From positions 417,720 through 481,719 of the forward strand of contig NMRA01000351.1 in NCBI GenBank assembly GCA_002633005.1: 64,000 nt of DNA. Reading direction: 5' to 3'. Under the pieces are notes generated by a model. That model saw only the letters and a list, made by a program, of their open reading frames with translations. It did not search any database and was not told the origin of the DNA. Below are positions 59,201 to 64,000 of this stretch, piece by piece (position 1 is the stretch's first letter; every line of letters begins with the position of its first letter). A program made the translations under genes and the position numbers. This DNA comes from Phoronis australis (taxonomy: Eukaryota; Phoronida; Phoronidae).

Positions 59201-61098
59201 TGTGAAACAACTCGATTTCTATCCCACGACTAGGTGTTAGGGGAATCTTTATTTACATTTACATTACTCAAAGTAATGATTGTCAATGTACAACTTCTGC
59301 CCTGACGGTGCTGTGGCCAAAGCGGAACTGAATTCGTGGTCCCCGACGAGTAAGTAGATTTGGAGTTTTGTGGCTAATCCACCAACATAATCACGTGCAC
59401 ATTACTTTGGCTCACTAGTATAGTATTTTCTTGACTGGAAGTTTAGTTTCCACTGAACTTGGGCTGGTTAGTTCGTGATGTCTGATCAGTTTCCGAGCCA
59501 CTGGCCGGGATAACGAGTCAATCCGGCCGGCCGCGACGGGCCTGATCGGGCTCCGAGCCACTGGCCAGGATAACAAGCGTTTTGTGTTTAGAACTCAGAA
59601 AATCAGAAGACTAAACAACACAGATCTAGGTTCTCCTGTCTGTATCTCACGGAAAATACTTCGAAATTATCTCCGAACATACCCCAAACTCCTGCTACGG
59701 ACCTTATTGGCCTGCCGAACTTTGTAGGCTACGGTGTGTCCAAATACCAATAAATCCGTAAGAGCGAAATAAAAGAACACGTTTTTGTAAGAACTCGGTG
59801 TATTTTTAAGGGTTTTACATCGAAGTTTGATGATTTATTGGTGATAAACGTTGACTCCAAGCGATAAGCTGACACCAGTAACCCGTGTTGTATACTGCTG
59901 AACAGAATGCGTGTGAAACCGATGACGTAATTGGATAATTTCAACACCTCCGTCTGCCGTCAGTTGTCCGGTAACGCAACCGCACGTGTCGTTATGGAGT
60001 AGAACTACTCGATCTAAATTGATACAAATTAGGTTGTTTTTTGGGTGGCATGCTCCTTTAGCGGTCCATAATTTTGGCAATCAGCCAAGAAAGTTGTCTT
60101 TAGCTACTAGTTCTGTATTACTGAAAAACGATTCTGCCAACGCGTTGTTAGTTCACCACGGTTTCGCTATAATTTAGAAAACAATCATGTGATTGATACA
60201 TTCTCACAGAGTTTGTACTTTACTAAAGTCAGATTAAATTGTACTTGGAGATTTAATTTCAGACATACATGTACATGTATCTGAAGTTTAGTTTGATGAT
60301 AAATATCCCGGAGGATGATTGACAATTATATAACGAGAGTAAACGAATACTGTCAATTACCCTCCCTCGAAATATGTTTTCCCAATACTGCTCCTTTGAA
60401 AACACGTGACCTCTTCCTCATGATTACTTGTTTTCTTGTTTCAGTTCATGATAACTACACCGGAACCGAAGTCAAGTAAGTACATGTAAAGTTTGTGAAA
60501 ACCCATAATCTGTCAACTTATACATGAATTTTAACAAAAACCTGTTTCGCTAAAATCATTTACAAATTACAATCCTTTAACACGATTTCAATTATAACAA
60601 AATTAGTAGAACTAAACAGAAATTTTTTAATTCAATTCTTGAATTTCTGTTGGTGCATCGACAAAATGGCCGCCACTATTGAACGACACTTGGCTGAGGC
60701 TTTTCAGGAACTCGTAGAACACGCGAACGAGAACTGTAATTCACAAGATGGTCCTACTTACTGACGATAAGTGATATCTTTCGAGTCCACGTCCATAAAA
60801 AGTATTGTCAATTTAAATAACTTTCTTAATAGTGTTAAAAATTAATGATTATTCTTTATTTTCGTAATACCTACCCATGAACATTCGCATTAGAACTGCA
60901 TATTTTTTGCTTTACCTAAGTTTCTCTGTTCTTGTGATAAACTCTAAACATAATCACGCCGCGTATAATACCTTTGGAGACCTGCGTTCCTCACAGAACA
61001 AAGTGTTTTTTTTTTTTCTAGAATGCTCGTCAATAACGCCACTGTCCCTGGTTTGTTACGCAGTCGTCGCTACCACACTGATGGTGCTCCAGAGGTGA
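29156..61098 (+). CDS. Gene 2: membrane-anchored ADAMTS-like metalloprotease with sushi domain and mucin stalk
   Basis: Exons: 29156-29228, 39243-39448, 40340-40414, 41051-41156, about 42447-42768 (split uncertain), 44198-44275, 46767-46945, 49151-49191, 49619-49739, 52359-52517, 53764-53893, 54462-54648, 55475-55660, 55819-58280, 60445-60475, 61022-61098. Except at the propeptide end, every junction has GT-AG borders and matching phase. About 1460 residues: signal peptide, propeptide, basic cleavage site, reprolysin domain with HELAHSLGVDHDG and a downstream Met turn, disintegrin-like, Cys-rich, sushi, Ser/Thr-rich stalk of about 820 residues, hydrophobic C-terminus. It should be a secreted-side zinc endopeptidase held at the cell surface. 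ADAMTS proteins normally continue with TSP1 repeats; none is found. Substrate unknown. Confidence 0.85.
29951..29985 (+). repeat. AATTTCT short tandem repeat
   Basis: About five copies of the 7-mer AATTTCT in the first intron of gene 2. Confidence 0.8.
31932..32588 (-). other. Unassigned open frame of 218 codons on the minus strand
   Basis: Open from 32588 to 31932, longer than most chance frames in this AT-rich DNA. It opens with GTG; the first ATG is about 28 codons in. It includes GIGFGWDGVLRVINFD and HVPEFQFRYRAG. No known motif, no signal peptide, no adjoining splice-linked exon identified. It could be part of a decayed transposon, an intronic gene on the other strand, or chance. Confidence 0.2.
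35188..36606 (-). mobile_element. TTAA-type element, copy 3 (reverse orientation, one end eroded)
   Basis: About 1.4 kb in the first intron of gene 2. Its right end (GGGTAGCATTCTCCT) is the reverse complement of the start of copy 1, followed inwards by matching sequence (GAGGTGTCGCGTTAACC read on the minus strand). Near the left end TGCCAC remains, then the matching stretch ATCGAGTAGTTCTACTCGAT. The outer left repeat and the TTAA are lost. Confidence 0.75.
36950..37492. mobile_element. TA-flanked MITE with internal GAGCGTAA palindromes
   Basis: 543 bases. Ends TGATGGGCCGTTGGGGG and its reverse complement, bordered by TA on both sides (36948 and 37493), the target-site duplication of Tc1/mariner-type transposons. 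The terminal repeats run about 28 bases (to GTGTCGCC). Inside, a unit with ACGCTCGTAATTACGAGCGTAA, itself a perfect palindrome, recurs several times. No coding capacity. Confidence 0.85.
39243..39448 (+). CDS. Gene 2 exon: propeptide start
   Basis: 206 nt, phase 1 to 0, acceptor ttttaatttcag, donor CAG|gtaaat. The translation RLRLSFRAHGLHFNLHLYRSN has the SFxAxGxxFxLxLxxN pattern of reprolysin-family propeptides. Confidence 0.85.
40340..40414 (+). CDS. Gene 2 exon: propeptide, second part
   Basis: 25 codons, phase 0-0, acceptor tttctctttcag and donor ATA|gtaagt. Begins TMAFYRDRFMHS. It sits between two better recognised propeptide exons and keeps the frame; on its own it is weak. Confidence 0.68.
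41051..41156 (+). CDS. Gene 2 exon: propeptide, third part
   Basis: 106 nt, phase 0 to 1, strong acceptor (tttctctttcttttcag). TGHVIMNDHSYYLKP, then DDHYIVEKRAHG, matches the family pattern GxIxxxxxxYxIxP...HxxxxR near the end of ADAMTS propeptides. Confidence 0.82.
42447..42768 (+). CDS. Gene 2 exon(s): propeptide end, furin-like site, start of protease domain
   Basis: The downstream part (to 42768, donor GGT|gtaggt, phase 0) is firm: RTFRARRSIRRHIPPDD holds a basic R-x-R-R cleavage site, then IRVLVLLDYSLYSTF, the first strand of a reprolysin domain, and MKKYFAHVISG. The upstream part (42447-42528, QFYFTKTIDTSDEYPISLRM after the exon 41156 phase) is plausible propeptide but in another frame. 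Joining them needs a 32-base intron (gtgattg...gaccag, 42529-42560) or an indel error in the sequence. Exact borders are therefore unresolved. Confidence 0.6.
42840..43955. mobile_element. Foldback element with about 230-base inverted arms
   Basis: The left arm (GCGTGCACCCAGCCTTTAATATG...) recurs inverted at 43724-43955 (...ATATTAAAGGCTGGGTGCGCGCGTG). Both arms contain a CCACATCGT / ACGATGTGG block, a TTTTCG/CGAAAA block and a G/C run. The spacer of about 650 bases carries nothing recognised. A third arm-like copy is at 63353-63575. It lies in a gene 2 intron. Confidence 0.8.
44198..44275 (+). CDS. Gene 2 exon: protease domain, helix and strand
   Basis: 26 codons, phase 0-0. VDTVYRNIRDPYLKIRVLIAG continues HVISG to give the family segment MNxVxxxYRxPSxxxxIxIxVVxxxxL. 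A foldback element (42840-43955) occupies most of the intron before it. Confidence 0.88.
44590..46311. mobile_element. Foldback element with arms of at least 190 bases, containing a second element
   Basis: Left arm 44590-44760 (GATTATCCCAGACAG, TTTAATTAGTCATGCCC, TTCCGGAGGTGACG, CCCGCCATTTTGTT) matches the reverse complement of 46130-46311. The spacer holds the separate terminal-repeat element 44958-45551, so the outer element was invaded later. Confidence 0.8.
44958..45551. mobile_element. Nested terminal-inverted-repeat element
   Basis: Starts TACCGTAAACATTCGGGTTAACGCCC and ends GGGCGTTGACCCGAACGTTTACGGTGTA, an inverted pair of about 26 bases. Inside, GGGTGGGCGGTTAA recurs several times (45016, 45070, 45115, 45505). 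It sits wholly inside the element 44590-46311. Confidence 0.8.
46767..46945 (+). CDS. Gene 2 exon: protease domain, middle
   Basis: 179 nt, phase 0 to 2. It ends FPEFDHAMSFTG, corresponding to the xxxDHAxLLTG/R strand of ADAMTS catalytic domains. The 2.5 kb intron before it holds the nested foldback elements at 44590-46311. Confidence 0.87.
47860..48705. mobile_element. AT-rich foldback element
   Basis: The left arm (TTATGTGTTGCAAAATTCAATGTTC, TTAGGTTTGATGTAATTATGTGTATTCGA, TTATATTTATATTTGATCTT) is the reverse complement of 48590-48700. The arms are about 100-200 bases; short units such as AACATTGAATACATATAA repeat in the right arm. It is in a gene 2 intron. Confidence 0.78.
49151..49191 (+). 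CDS. Gene 2 micro-exon: protease domain
   Basis: 41 nt, phase 2 to 1, acceptor cacgttccag, donor CTAG|gtaggt. Codes YDLASMDGNKATL. It joins SFTG to GLAYSNSMC, reproducing the family order DHAxLLTGYDL...TLGLAxxxxMC. Confidence 0.88.
49619..49739 (+). CDS. Gene 2 exon: catalytic zinc site, first half
   Basis: 121 nt, phase 1 to 2. LAYSNSMCAFTVAWSNSI, then ILTAAHELAHS, where the last Ser is completed by the next exon. HExxH provides two zinc-binding His and the catalytic Glu. Confidence 0.93.
49950..51620 (+). repeat. Degenerate tandem array, unit about 300 bases
   Basis: A recurring block resembling CCAAATTTCATGAAxATxCATCAAGGAxxT, followed by a CACTAGGGGGCGxCAC-like block and a GTCGTCATCCGTT-like block, appears near 50167, 50478, 50640, 50930, 51220, 51340 and 51536. 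The last unit ends in a GGACGGAGGGATGGACGAACAGACAAACAAACGAACG tail-like run. It is strongly diverged and non-coding, in the intron between the two halves of the zinc site. Confidence 0.55.
51071..51216 (+). repeat. Two tandem copies of a G/C-run hairpin unit
   Basis: GGCGGCGCACCATAGGGGGCTGG...CTATAGCCCCCACTTTTTCAGTG and GGCGGTGCACCACAGGGGGGCAG...CTTTAGCCCCCCA...TTTCAGTG lie head to tail, about 80 bases apart. In each, the G run and the C run could pair into a hairpin. They interrupt the degenerate array. Confidence 0.7.
52359..52517 (+). CDS. Gene 2 exon: catalytic zinc site second half and Met turn
   Basis: 159 nt, phase 2-2. LGVDHDGYHPD completes HExxHxxGxxHD, with the third zinc His and the family Asp. 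FLMAAS gives the Met-turn methionine. FSCCSKQQLREVF closes the catalytic domain (family WSxCSxxxLxxFL). All catalytic residues are intact, so the protein should be active. Confidence 0.94.
53764..53893 (+). CDS. Gene 2 exon: disintegrin-like domain
   Basis: 130 nt, phase 2 to 0. EKDCIVEPP, then HPGEVYSYDQQCVLRVGRGSQFC, matching the ADAMTS disintegrin-like pattern CLxxxP......LPGxxYxxxxQCxxxFGxxxxxC. Confidence 0.88.
54462..54648 (+). CDS. Gene 2 exon: Cys-rich segment
   Basis: 187 nt, phase 0 to 1. VCEELWCTDP, HCVYAGEPVYGAPC and PWCIDGTCMPQ match the ADAMTS run CxxLWC...C......DGTxCGxxxWCxxGxC. This places the gene nearer ADAMTS than membrane ADAMs, which lack the LWC motif. In the family a TSP1 repeat follows directly; here the next exon is a sushi domain. 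Confidence 0.9.
55475..55660 (+). CDS. Gene 2 exon: sushi domain
   Basis: 62 codons, phase 1-1. CCPLPQKLIENGHL, YSCAPGYSVHG, MVRTCGSDARWSGQLPVC: four sushi Cys, GY and W at the expected spacing. A symmetric exon of this phase is the type that shuffles between genes. Confidence 0.93.
55819..58280 (+). CDS. Gene 2 exon: mucin-like Ser/Thr/Pro stalk
   Basis: 2462 nt, phase 1 to 0, about 820 residues with only one Cys. The first 500 residues are dominated by Ser, Pro, Thr and Leu, with long Ser runs at 57060-57320 coded by TCA/TCATC triplets, a source of length variation. Later parts are less biased and have several N-glycosylation sites (NVT, NTT, NQT, NST). Such stalks are heavily O-glycosylated and stiff. 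The donor CAG|gtaaca is in frame; without splicing, 8 further codons lead to TAG at 58305. Confidence 0.85.
58368..60057 (+). mobile_element. TTAA-type element, copy 2
   Basis: 1690 bases. Starts GGCGAATGCCACCCGATTTAA after TTAA (58364-58367) and ends GTGGCATGCTCCT before TTAG, a decayed TTAA. Internal sequence follows copy 1 over its whole length with deletions. It fills most of the intron after the mucin exon of gene 2, starting 87 bases past the splice donor. Confidence 0.8.
60445..60475 (+). CDS. Gene 2 micro-exon after the stalk
   Basis: 31 nt, phase 0 to 1, acceptor ttttcttgtttcag, donor TCAA|gtaagt. Codes FMITTPEPKS, which continues the Thr/Pro composition of the stalk. Confidence 0.65.
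61022..61098 (+). CDS. Gene 2 terminal exon: hydrophobic C-terminus and stop
   Basis: Phase 1 entry after a 13-base pyrimidine tract (tttttttttttctag). CSSITPLSLVCYAVVATTLMVLQR then TGA. About 17 hydrophobic residues at the very end with almost no tail suggest a GPI-anchor signal, with the Ser/Cys cluster as possible attachment site; a short transmembrane segment is the alternative. Confidence 0.75.
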
Positions 61099-61175
61099 CA
61101 CTCGTAGACTCTTCAGTGTACCACGTGCAAATGTACACTGTAGATCAGGACTCGGGCTCTATTGTTTGTACTCGA

Positions 61176-61181
61176 AATAAA
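61176..61181 (+). promoter_or_regulatory. Polyadenylation signal of gene 2
   Basis: AATAAA 78 bases after the stop at 61098, a normal distance for a short 3' UTR. It supports 61022-61098 as the real last exon. Confidence 0.7.
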
Positions 61182-63112
61182 AAGTAGTTTTGACATTTTC
61201 CATTCTTCTTTAGTACAGACTGTCTATGCTCAAGTGTGTTATGGTTTACGTTTTACGTTTGAATCCAAAATCAAAAATTCGAGTTTTTACTCGAAATCTA
61301 AACTTTTTTCTCTAGCTTGTGGCTCGAATCTAAATGTCATCGAGTGGGCGAACGTGTACTGGAAACTCATCTCCGTAAAGTATACCCTAATATACTCATG
61401 TATATGCCGAACTCATACATGTACAAAAGGCAAGACGGGCAGTGTCAAAAACACTTTCGAAATTTCCATTACAGAGATTAGACCACTGGTCCTGTAGTTT
61501 GTTAAGAAAACATTCCTTAGGCTATTAAATGTTGCGTATCTACACACAAAAATCATGTTGTATCACGCATTTCTGTAATTCAACCCATCTCTTTGACGAA
61601 TATGCATGTACGTGCTTGTGCAATAATACTGTAAGTTCCCAGTTAAACGCAGATTGCTTGTGAGGTAGTGTAGACTACGTAGTCCTTGATAAACGTATGT
61701 GATACTGTCTATTAGTAAACGGATGTGAGATGTTATTATTCACAGATATATGTTTGTGAGATATTTTTGTTCATTGTTGAACCCGTATGTTATATTATTG
61801 TTCACGAAATTATGCAGATACTACTGTTCATTGATACACGTTGATGGAGTATATTATTATGGGATATATTGTTATGGGATATATTGTTATGGGATATATT
61901 ATGAGACGCATTGTTATTTTAGAACTAATGCACAGTTGCAGCTAATTTGTACTTTTTGAAATCGTTTTCATTCATAAATTGTTCTTTTCATGTGACTCCA
62001 GACTGGTCTCGACAAGTTCGGTTTTTATCGTTCGTGATCATGTGCCATGTAAATAAGATTTTTGTAAGATATTTTTGGGACGCTCTTCTCTCACAACGTC
62101 TGTTGGGTTGGACAATGTGTAAAGGCAGATCTTGCTACGATGAAAACTGATCTGTTTAAGCAAATAACATTTATTAACATTTATGAGTTTTAATTCTGCA
62201 AAATGGAGGCGTTTGTAACACAACACATATATTATTTTCATTTCCATGATATTCAAGCGATATGTCGCAACTAATCCAATTGCCCTATTCAAAATTGTCC
62301 ATTGACGGCACCTTTGGCTGGGAAAGTGACGTTTTGGTTACACCGTAAATACATTCGCAAAGTTAAAAGGGCAATGTTCCAAAAACTCACTTTAACGCTG
62401 TCAAAGCCTATTCTTAGATGATGATCTACCGATAACACGCCAAAATTCTTCAAAAGCACTGAATTAACTTGAAAACTCCCAATGTTATTTCCTGTGGCGC
62501 ATCGCAAAAAAATAATAAAAAACTGGGAAGTCGAATAACGCCCAATTACACTTCTTAACCCTTATATTGGCAGTACGACCCAAATGCACACATAGTTTGA
62601 ATTCACGAAGTGATTCCTACTTTTGTGGCATGTTTCGATTGATGAAACTCATTTATTGTATTACATGTAAATTAACGAAAACAAAGGAAAAGTTGATTGA
62701 TTGTACTTCAACTTCCGAATACTGACGGCATAACGACAGTAGGAGTGCTCAGATTGTCCTACGCCGTATTGCATCCTCGGTAGACGAGCTTGTTCGGGGT
62801 CGCTTGATCTGGCAACTTAGTCAGTTTGTTGTTGGTCGACCTAAAATTGAACAAGAGTGAAGCTCAAAAACATATAAATGTCCACTCGGAAACAGCACAC
62901 TGAATAGCAAAATGTCACATGACCAGTGCGGTGGTCTGAAACGTGTTGTTTACGGAAAAAGAAACGTGATAACTGCAGATTAAACCGGCCTTTTGCATGA
63001 TGACATGTACATGTAGGAAGCTACACGTAGGTGGAATTATGTGCAATATCCTTTTGCGCCATGTTTCTAGCCTGTTACCGCACAGCGGGAATTCGCCTGG
63101 GGTTTGTAAGAC
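61182..63112. other. DNA downstream of gene 2
   Basis: No supported exon, RNA gene or clear repeat except four GGGATATATTGTTAT-type units at 61858-61900. It probably starts the next spacer. Confidence 0.5.
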
Positions 63113-63706
63113 TTCATCAGGGGTACAAAAGAATCATGCGCAAGAGCATGGCATCTTACACACGAATCACCTACGAACCTATATGAATTATGCTTACGAA
63201 CCCAAACACCATGCATACGAACACAAATCCTGTACGCATGATCATCCGGATCGTACGCTCGAACCACCAAACGATAAAGTGTTCGTGAGTGTGAATCGCT
63301 ACTCGTGTGTATTATTTTGTGTTCGTATGTATGATTTTTGTTGTTCGTATGCATGCGTGCCCCCAGGGAGGGGGGGCTCGAGAGGCGAAGTGGGCAAAAA
63401 GGTACGCCTGTGAGAAAAAAAGGTGAGAAAATGAGACAAAATACCAGTAAACAAACGCGCATTTCACAGTGGTGAGCCCGTTTTTTTTTCTAGCCCGCCG
63501 GCTATTTTGTTATCAAAAGGTCCACAACGTTAGGAATTTGAGCCCCGCATAGTGAAGGCTGGGTGCGCGCATACTAGGCGTGATTTTTTGGGTTTGTATG
63601 CATGATTCAAACGTTCGTATGTGTACATGTATGATTATTAAGTTCGTAGCTGGTTCGTGCCTAAGATGCGATGCTCCTGGCTATGATTCTATGGCACCCC
63701 TGTTTA
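63113..63706. mobile_element. Foldback element with an inserted repeat
   Basis: Left arm 63113-63230 (CATCAGGGGTACAAAAGAATCATG, GAGCATGGCATCTTA, ACGAACCTA) is the reverse complement of 63590-63706. The motif CGTATGCATG and its partners repeat inside. The centre (63353-63575) is a copy of the arm of the element 42840-43955 (AGTGGGCAAAA, AAAGGTCCACAACGT, GTGAAGGCTGGGTGCGCGC), so one family has landed inside another or the two share a centre. Confidence 0.72.
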
Positions 63707-64000
63707 TGCTAGTTTTCGGAACTTGTGCGAGGTTACGCAACATAAAAAGATTAATGCACTTCGCAAAGGTAGTGAGGATGCGAAAATACGATTCAGATAA
63801 GAGCACTTAAGGTAGGTGTATACACTGATCAAATCTCCAGGTTCCTAACTAAAATGAGTAAAAAGGGAGTTTTAACTGGTTAGACATGACTCTGAAAGTG
63901 ACAAAAATCGAAAAAAATGTTTTCTTTGTAGTTCGTTTTTTTAAAAAATCGTATTTTTTAATTTTCAACAAATCCAATTTTACCTCGAATTTTTTTTCAA

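Noticed and set aside
1-64000. tRNA, rRNA or other structured RNA genes
   Set aside because: Looked for GGTTCGAATCC-type T-arms and conserved rRNA words; the few similar words (for example near 9347 and 11430) have no matching arms.

Overview
The window is eukaryotic nuclear DNA. It carries two multi-exon genes on the + strand, split by introns with normal GT-AG ends, and the introns and spacer are full of short transposons. The extracellular modules are HYR, sushi, EGF, TSP1, ephrin-receptor-like and a metzincin protease. Together with phase-1 exon shuffling, Penelope-type GIY-YIG remnants and many copies of the palindromic word ACATGTACATGT, they suggest a marine invertebrate, most likely an amphioxus- or hemichordate-like deuterostome. 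I cannot name the species from sequence alone. No tRNA, rRNA or CRISPR was seen.

Gene 1 (1843-21302, 5' end outside the window) is a mosaic type I membrane protein. Its visible order is HYR, six-Cys sushi, a module with an RVKR site, ephrin-receptor-like Cys repeat, EGF, EGF, TSP1, six-Cys sushi, a second RVKR module, a second ephrin-receptor-like repeat, one membrane helix and a short tail ending soon after YEML. The triplet sushi / RVKR module / ephrin-like repeat is therefore present twice. SVEP1-like proteins are the nearest family I can name. The RVKR module is not one I can assign to a known domain.

Gene 2 (29156-61098) is a metzincin of ADAMTS type: signal peptide, propeptide, basic furin-like site, catalytic domain with HELAHSLGVDHDG, disintegrin-like and Cys-rich segments. 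It then departs from the family: no TSP1 repeat follows, but one sushi domain, an exon coding about 820 residues of Ser/Thr-rich mucin-like stalk, and a short hydrophobic C-terminus that would anchor it (GPI or very short membrane helix). A polyadenylation signal lies 78 bases past the stop. The end of the propeptide does not read through in one frame and is the weak point of the model.

Layout: 1-21302 gene 1, with an assembly-type duplication at each of two single-N joins (1654 and 13518); 21303-29155 spacer with an 11 x 16 bp minisatellite; 29156-61098 gene 2, with a 10 kb first intron; 61099-64000 downstream DNA with a foldback element. Mobile DNA includes three copies of a TTAA-flanked terminal-inverted-repeat element (7150, 35188, 58368), a TA-flanked MITE (36950), several foldback elements (42840, 44590 with a nested one, 47860, 63113), a degenerate tandem array (about 49950-51620) and four Penelope-like GIY-YIG fragments, two of them being the same sequence duplicated by the assembly. 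The two genes share a domain vocabulary of extracellular, complement- and matrix-like modules, but nothing in the sequence shows that their products interact.
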